Below, piece by piece: positions 61,081 to 64,000 of a DNA stretch of 64,000 nt. Position 1 is the first letter of the stretch. Each line of letters starts with the position of its first letter. The translations under genes and the position numbers were made by a program. Below the pieces are notes generated by a model. The model searched no databases, was not told the origin of the DNA, and saw only the letters and a program-made list of their open reading frames with translations. Source of the stretch: Sporobacter sp963663605 (GTDB taxonomy: Bacteria; Bacillota; Clostridia; Oscillospirales; Oscillospiraceae); contig CAXXVF010000002.1 of NCBI GenBank assembly GCA_963663605.2, positions 1,550,001 through 1,614,000 on the forward strand, in the 5' to 3' direction.

Positions 61081-61200
61081 GTTGACCCTCCCTGTGCCGG
61101 CGCGCTGTCCGTGTCCAAACAGTTTTCTTTATTATATCATTGTTCAACAAAGAAAACCATACGCCGTCACGGCGTATGGTTTCAGGCAGCTCATCAGCGG

Positions 61201-62058
61201 TTATTTCTTCACAACGGGGATCCATATTTCGCTTTTATAATCGGGTGAATTGAGATCACCTTCAGGATAAAGCTCAAAATCCGGTGTCCTTGCGTGATCA
61301 TAGCCGGATGATGGAAGCCACTCGGAATAGATACGCCGGTTCACATCCTGAATCGCCTTCGGCATAGCGCCGGTTACGTCAAATATGGCCCAGGTAGATA
61401 CCGGGATATCCATTTCAATCATACCGGCCGGGCAGGCTTTTGATGTCGGCGCGGCTATCCAGTAGTAAAACTTGTCGCCGTCAAACTCCGTGCAGATACC
61501 CAAACAGCCGTTGGGCTCGCCTTCAATCAGACTGCAGACAGCTTGTGTCGTTCCGTCCGAATTGCATCTGTTCCACATCTTCGGGATCGCCTCAAAGGAT
61601 TCCTCCACAACGGCCGAAAACTGCTCTTTCACCCCGACGACCCTGAAGGCCTGTCTCTCCTCGATCCTGTACTTCATCGCAACCACTCCTTTTAGTGATA
61701 AGGTGAAGGTGATGCGCGGGTACGCTTTCAGGGCGGCGCCCTGCACGCGCGCTTTTGACGGCGTGATGCCGTGCATGGCGGCAAACGCGCGTGTAAACGC
61801 GTCGGCGGACGTGTACCCGTACTTGACGGCAATGTCGATGACCTTGCTGTTTATATCCTGCAGCTCGAGCGCCGCCTGCGTCAGCCGCCGACGCCTTATA
61901 TACTCCGACAGCGGCACATCTGTCAGCGAAACAAAGGACCTTTGGAAATGATACTGCGAACAGCAGGCCGTTCTGGCAACGGCGGCATAGTCGATCTCGC
62001 CGTCCAGATTGTCTTCGATGTAGTTTAACGCGGCGTTCATACCGTCTAAAAGCGTCAG
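61201..62058 (-). CDS. AraC-family regulator with GyrI-like effector domain
   Basis: 286 residues if read from CTG 62058. The first ATG is at 62040, but GGGGAGG lies 6 bases before the CTG and the extra TLLDGM matches the usual family opening. N-terminal AraC HTHs: YIEDNLDGEIDYAAVARTAC, YIRRRRLTQAALELQDINSK, YGYTSADAFTRAFAAMHGIT. The C-terminal GyrI-like domain (YRIEERQAFRVVGVKEQFS, ending SEIWIPVVKK) binds small molecules. Confidence 0.85.
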   Translation of the reverse strand: MTLLDGMNAALNYIEDNLDGEIDYAAVARTACCSQYHFQRSFVSLTDVPLSEYIRRRRLTQAALELQDINSKVIDIAVKYGYTSADAFTRAFAAMHGITPSKARVQGAALKAYPRITFTLSLKGVVAMKYRIEERQAFRVVGVKEQFSAVVEESFEAIPKMWNRCNSDGTTQAVCSLIEGEPNGCLGICTEFDGDKFYYWIAAPTSKACPAGMIEMDIPVSTWAIFDVTGAMPKAIQDVNRRIYSEWLPSSGYDHARTPDFELYPEGDLNSPDYKSEIWIPVVKK

Positions 62059-62141
62059 CGCGTTCCTCCCCTTTCACAAAAAGGATAGCAGGTTATAGCA
62101 CGGTCTTCCCGATATTTATTGCAAGAAACTGCAGGGTCGCT

Positions 62142-62837
62142 TTATACGGAGAGGATTTCCCGGACGATTGCGTCGATATGTATCTGCGCGGTGTTTAAAA
62201 GCACCGTGTCCAGGTCGCCCGGCTTAATGGCCAGCGGAAGTTCCGTGCAGCCGAGCAGCAGTGCGTCCGCCCCGCAGTCCCGGATCAGTTTTTTGGAGAT
62301 ATCCAGAAGCTCCGCTCGTTCCTCTTCGAGTACGACGCCGCTTTCAAGGTTCGGGAATATGATCCGGTTGACCGCTTCCTGATCCCGCGCATCCGGTACG
62401 AACGCTTCGATCCCCTGCTTTTCCAGCGCGTCGGTGTAAAGCCCGCTCGACATTGTGAACAGCGTGCCAAGCACGGCAACGCGGCGGCAGCCCAAACGAA
62501 CAGCCGCCCTGCATGTCTCTTCAACAATGCTGATGAGCGAAAGCTTTGAGCGCGTTTGTACCGCGTCGAATACGATATGCGGCGTATTGGAGGCCATCCC
62601 CGCAAAGTCCGCGCCCGCCGCGGCCAGCTCGTCCACGGCGCCGGTAAGCAGCGCCGTCAGCTTGTCCGAGTCCTCGTCCCCGACATACCCGATCATTTCC
62701 GTTATGTTGATACTGTTGATTACGATTCGGGGATTGTCCTCCCCTTGAGACAACTTCCGGACGCCTTTAATGATGCCGTCGTAATAATCCAGCGTCGAGG
62801 CGGGTCCGATCCCGCCTACAATACCAACTTTTTTCAT
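62142..62837 (-). CDS. Aspartate/glutamate racemase-family protein
   Basis: 231 residues, KVGIVGGIGPASTLDYYDGI opening, MASNTPHIVFD at the first active-site position (residues 82-92) and LLLGCTELPL at the second (about 192-201). In the classic enzyme the first site is CNTAH; here a serine stands next to the Asn instead of the cysteine. Families with one cysteine replaced racemise only acidic L-amino acids or related compounds. GGAAGCTGTGAGAA precedes the ATG. Confidence 0.85.
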   Translation of the reverse strand: MKKVGIVGGIGPASTLDYYDGIIKGVRKLSQGEDNPRIVINSINITEMIGYVGDEDSDKLTALLTGAVDELAAAGADFAGMASNTPHIVFDAVQTRSKLSLISIVEETCRAAVRLGCRRVAVLGTLFTMSSGLYTDALEKQGIEAFVPDARDQEAVNRIIFPNLESGVVLEEERAELLDISKKLIRDCGADALLLGCTELPLAIKPGDLDTVLLNTAQIHIDAIVREILSV

Positions 62838-62932
62838 TTCTCACAGCTTCCTTTCGTCAAGTCTTTCATAAATTTACCACAATAGTGTCACAATGGCAAC
62901 GCTAATAAGACCTTTCCAAAGCGCAACAGCCG

Positions 62933-63433
62933 TCACAGGCGGACGCCCGTTATATGCAGGAACCGGATTTTTTTATATGTATACGCGGACAAAAGTTTGT
63001 TATCGCAGTCGTACGTGTGCGCGGCAACGAGGATCGTGTCCGGCTTAGGCGGTATGCCGGTTTCGACGATGACCGGTGTATGTGAAAATCTATAGCCGTC
63101 GAACGACAGCTGGACAATATCGCCCGGTTTCGTTTCCTCCGCTGCGGCTTCAACGGCGAACGGCCCGGCCCCACCCTTGCTCCTGAGCAGGAAATCATAC
63201 AGATACGAAACGCCGGTCCAGGACGGCGACTTGTCGTTGGCGTTATTATAGTACCAGCCGTAAAGGGCCTTGAAATTCATCACGCGCGCGCCCTCATATA
63301 TGCACTGGGACGCAAAATTTGTACAGTCGCCGCCCAGCTTGTCGTAATTGTAGTACGCCGGATTTCTCGAATATGCCCATGTATGCGCGTACCGGACGGC
63401 TGCGGCCCGGCCGTAATCTTCCATTTTTGCCAT
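62933..63433 (-). CDS. Amidase-domain (Amidase_6) protein
   Basis: 166 residues. YGRAAAVRYAHTWAYSRNPA and YNYDKLGGDCTNFASQCIYE with the catalytic Cys in GGDCTNF, then DIVQLSFDGYRFSHTPVIVE (His). This is the Amidase_6 fold seen in clostridial cell-wall or spore proteins. It has no signal peptide. AAAGGATGGATAAAGC precedes the ATG. Confidence 0.85.
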   Translation of the reverse strand: MAKMEDYGRAAAVRYAHTWAYSRNPAYYNYDKLGGDCTNFASQCIYEGARVMNFKALYGWYYNNANDKSPSWTGVSYLYDFLLRSKGGAGPFAVEAAAEETKPGDIVQLSFDGYRFSHTPVIVETGIPPKPDTILVAAHTYDCDNKLLSAYTYKKIRFLHITGVRL

Positions 63434-63552
63434 GCTTTATCCATCCTTTGAATCATATGTCACATTCTATGCAACCCGACACGGTATTCCACTTTTTGCT
63501 TGTCATAACGCCGCCGTTCGTTTACAATAGTCTGTAAATGGAGGTGGCGCAG

Positions 63553-64000
63553 TTGCATACGCAGGAAGACATACAGGTCATAGCGCGTTATTTCTCGGCC
63601 TGGGAACACTTAGACCAGACGGAGCGTGCCGAGCTGCTCGAAAACACGACGCTCATGTGCTATCCGAAAGGAACGTGCATCCACAACGGGGAAAACGACT
63701 GCCGGGGCATGCTGATCATCAAAAAAGGCATGCTCAGGACGTATATGCTCTCGGAAAGCGGGAAAGAGATCACGCTGTACCGGCTCTCGGAAGGCGAGCT
63801 GTGCGTACTTTCCGCCTCCTGTGTGCTTTCGGCCATAACCTTCGAGGTGCAGATTGAAGCCGAAGAGGACTCGGAAGTGCTGTTTACCAGCTCGCTGTTT
63901 TTCCAGACGCTTTTAGAGCGGAACATATATGTCGAGTGCTTTGCGTATAAAACAGCTACCGACCGGTTTTCGGACGTCATGTGGGCCATGCAGCAAATTT
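63553..64000 (+). CDS. Crp/Fnr-family regulator (3' end outside window)
   Basis: TTG 63553 is chosen because GGAGGT ends 7 bases upstream; an ATG at 63538 is also in frame. The visible 149 residues are the cyclic-nucleotide-binding-like domain: LMCYPKGTCIHNGENDCRGM, LIIKKGMLRTYMLSESGKEI and LYRLSEGELCVLSASCVLSA, the latter as in Crp-type regulators of clostridia. The HTH lies beyond the window. Confidence 0.82.
   Translation, partial: MHTQEDIQVIARYFSAWEHLDQTERAELLENTTLMCYPKGTCIHNGENDCRGMLIIKKGMLRTYMLSESGKEITLYRLSEGELCVLSASCVLSAITFEVQIEAEEDSEVLFTSSLFFQTLLERNIYVECFAYKTATDRFSDVMWAMQQI

Overview
The window fits a chromosome of a low-to-mid GC Clostridium-class Firmicute. The signs are AGGAGG-type ribosome sites, frequent TTG/GTG starts, Asp23 and FakA-type genes, a FliA-type sigma factor, riboswitches typical of clostridia, and a conjugative element of the CTn/Tn1549 kind. 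The species cannot be named from the sequence.

About 1-53.67 kb is a large composite integrative conjugative element (ICE); its left end lies outside the window. (1) 1-4.9 kb: a Tad/Flp-type pilus module (TadB, TadC, pilin-like proteins, prepilin peptidase) and two secreted proteins. (2) 4.9-10.9 kb: an inserted block between two 111-bp direct repeats. It holds gene wreckage (helicase fragment, manganese riboswitch with broken mntP, broken histidinol phosphatase) and intact genes for a cyclase-family hydrolase, phosphoglycerate mutase and a two-gene SUF-like (SmsC/SmsB type) Fe-S system. (3) 11.1-34.4 kb: the conjugation core, with a HipA/CtkA-like kinase, a giant methylase-helicase with tnpV nested in another frame, primase-like protein, putative oriT, MobC, relaxase, PcfB, ArdC-like protein, coupling protein, VirB6/PrgI/VirB4-like proteins and an NlpC/P60 hydrolase. 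(4) 34.4-49.8 kb: cargo. It includes a TetR-methyltransferase-SRPBCC operon under a perfect 19-bp-arm palindrome, a MarR-flavoferredoxin operon, and an AraC-controlled cluster (MptD-like ECF S component, EcfT, double ATPase, two ABC exporter-type half transporters, a frameshifted MATE gene, and a DtxR/MntR regulator split by an IS1182-type insertion sequence). A c-di-GMP-I riboswitch with no downstream gene follows. (5) 49.9-53.6 kb: the regulation and integration module, with an XRE repressor, a sigma-like factor whose ribosome site is buried in a 15-bp hairpin, a structured leader, a TnpW-like protein and a large serine recombinase ending beside tRNA-Ala(GGC).

From 53.67 kb onward the sequence looks like ordinary chromosome: Asp23, FakA-like, FliA-like sigma factor, metallophosphoesterase, DUF4474 protein, iron-sulfur flavoprotein, AraC/GyrI regulator, Asp/Glu-type racemase, amidase-domain protein, and a Crp/Fnr regulator cut by the window end.

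The most notable observations are tnpV overprinted inside the methylase-helicase gene, the orphan c-di-GMP riboswitch, the sequestered ribosome site of the sigma-like gene, the repeat-bracketed metabolic cargo, the IS-split metal regulator beside a probable metal/metallophore transport cluster, and the structured leader with a possible 53-residue small protein.
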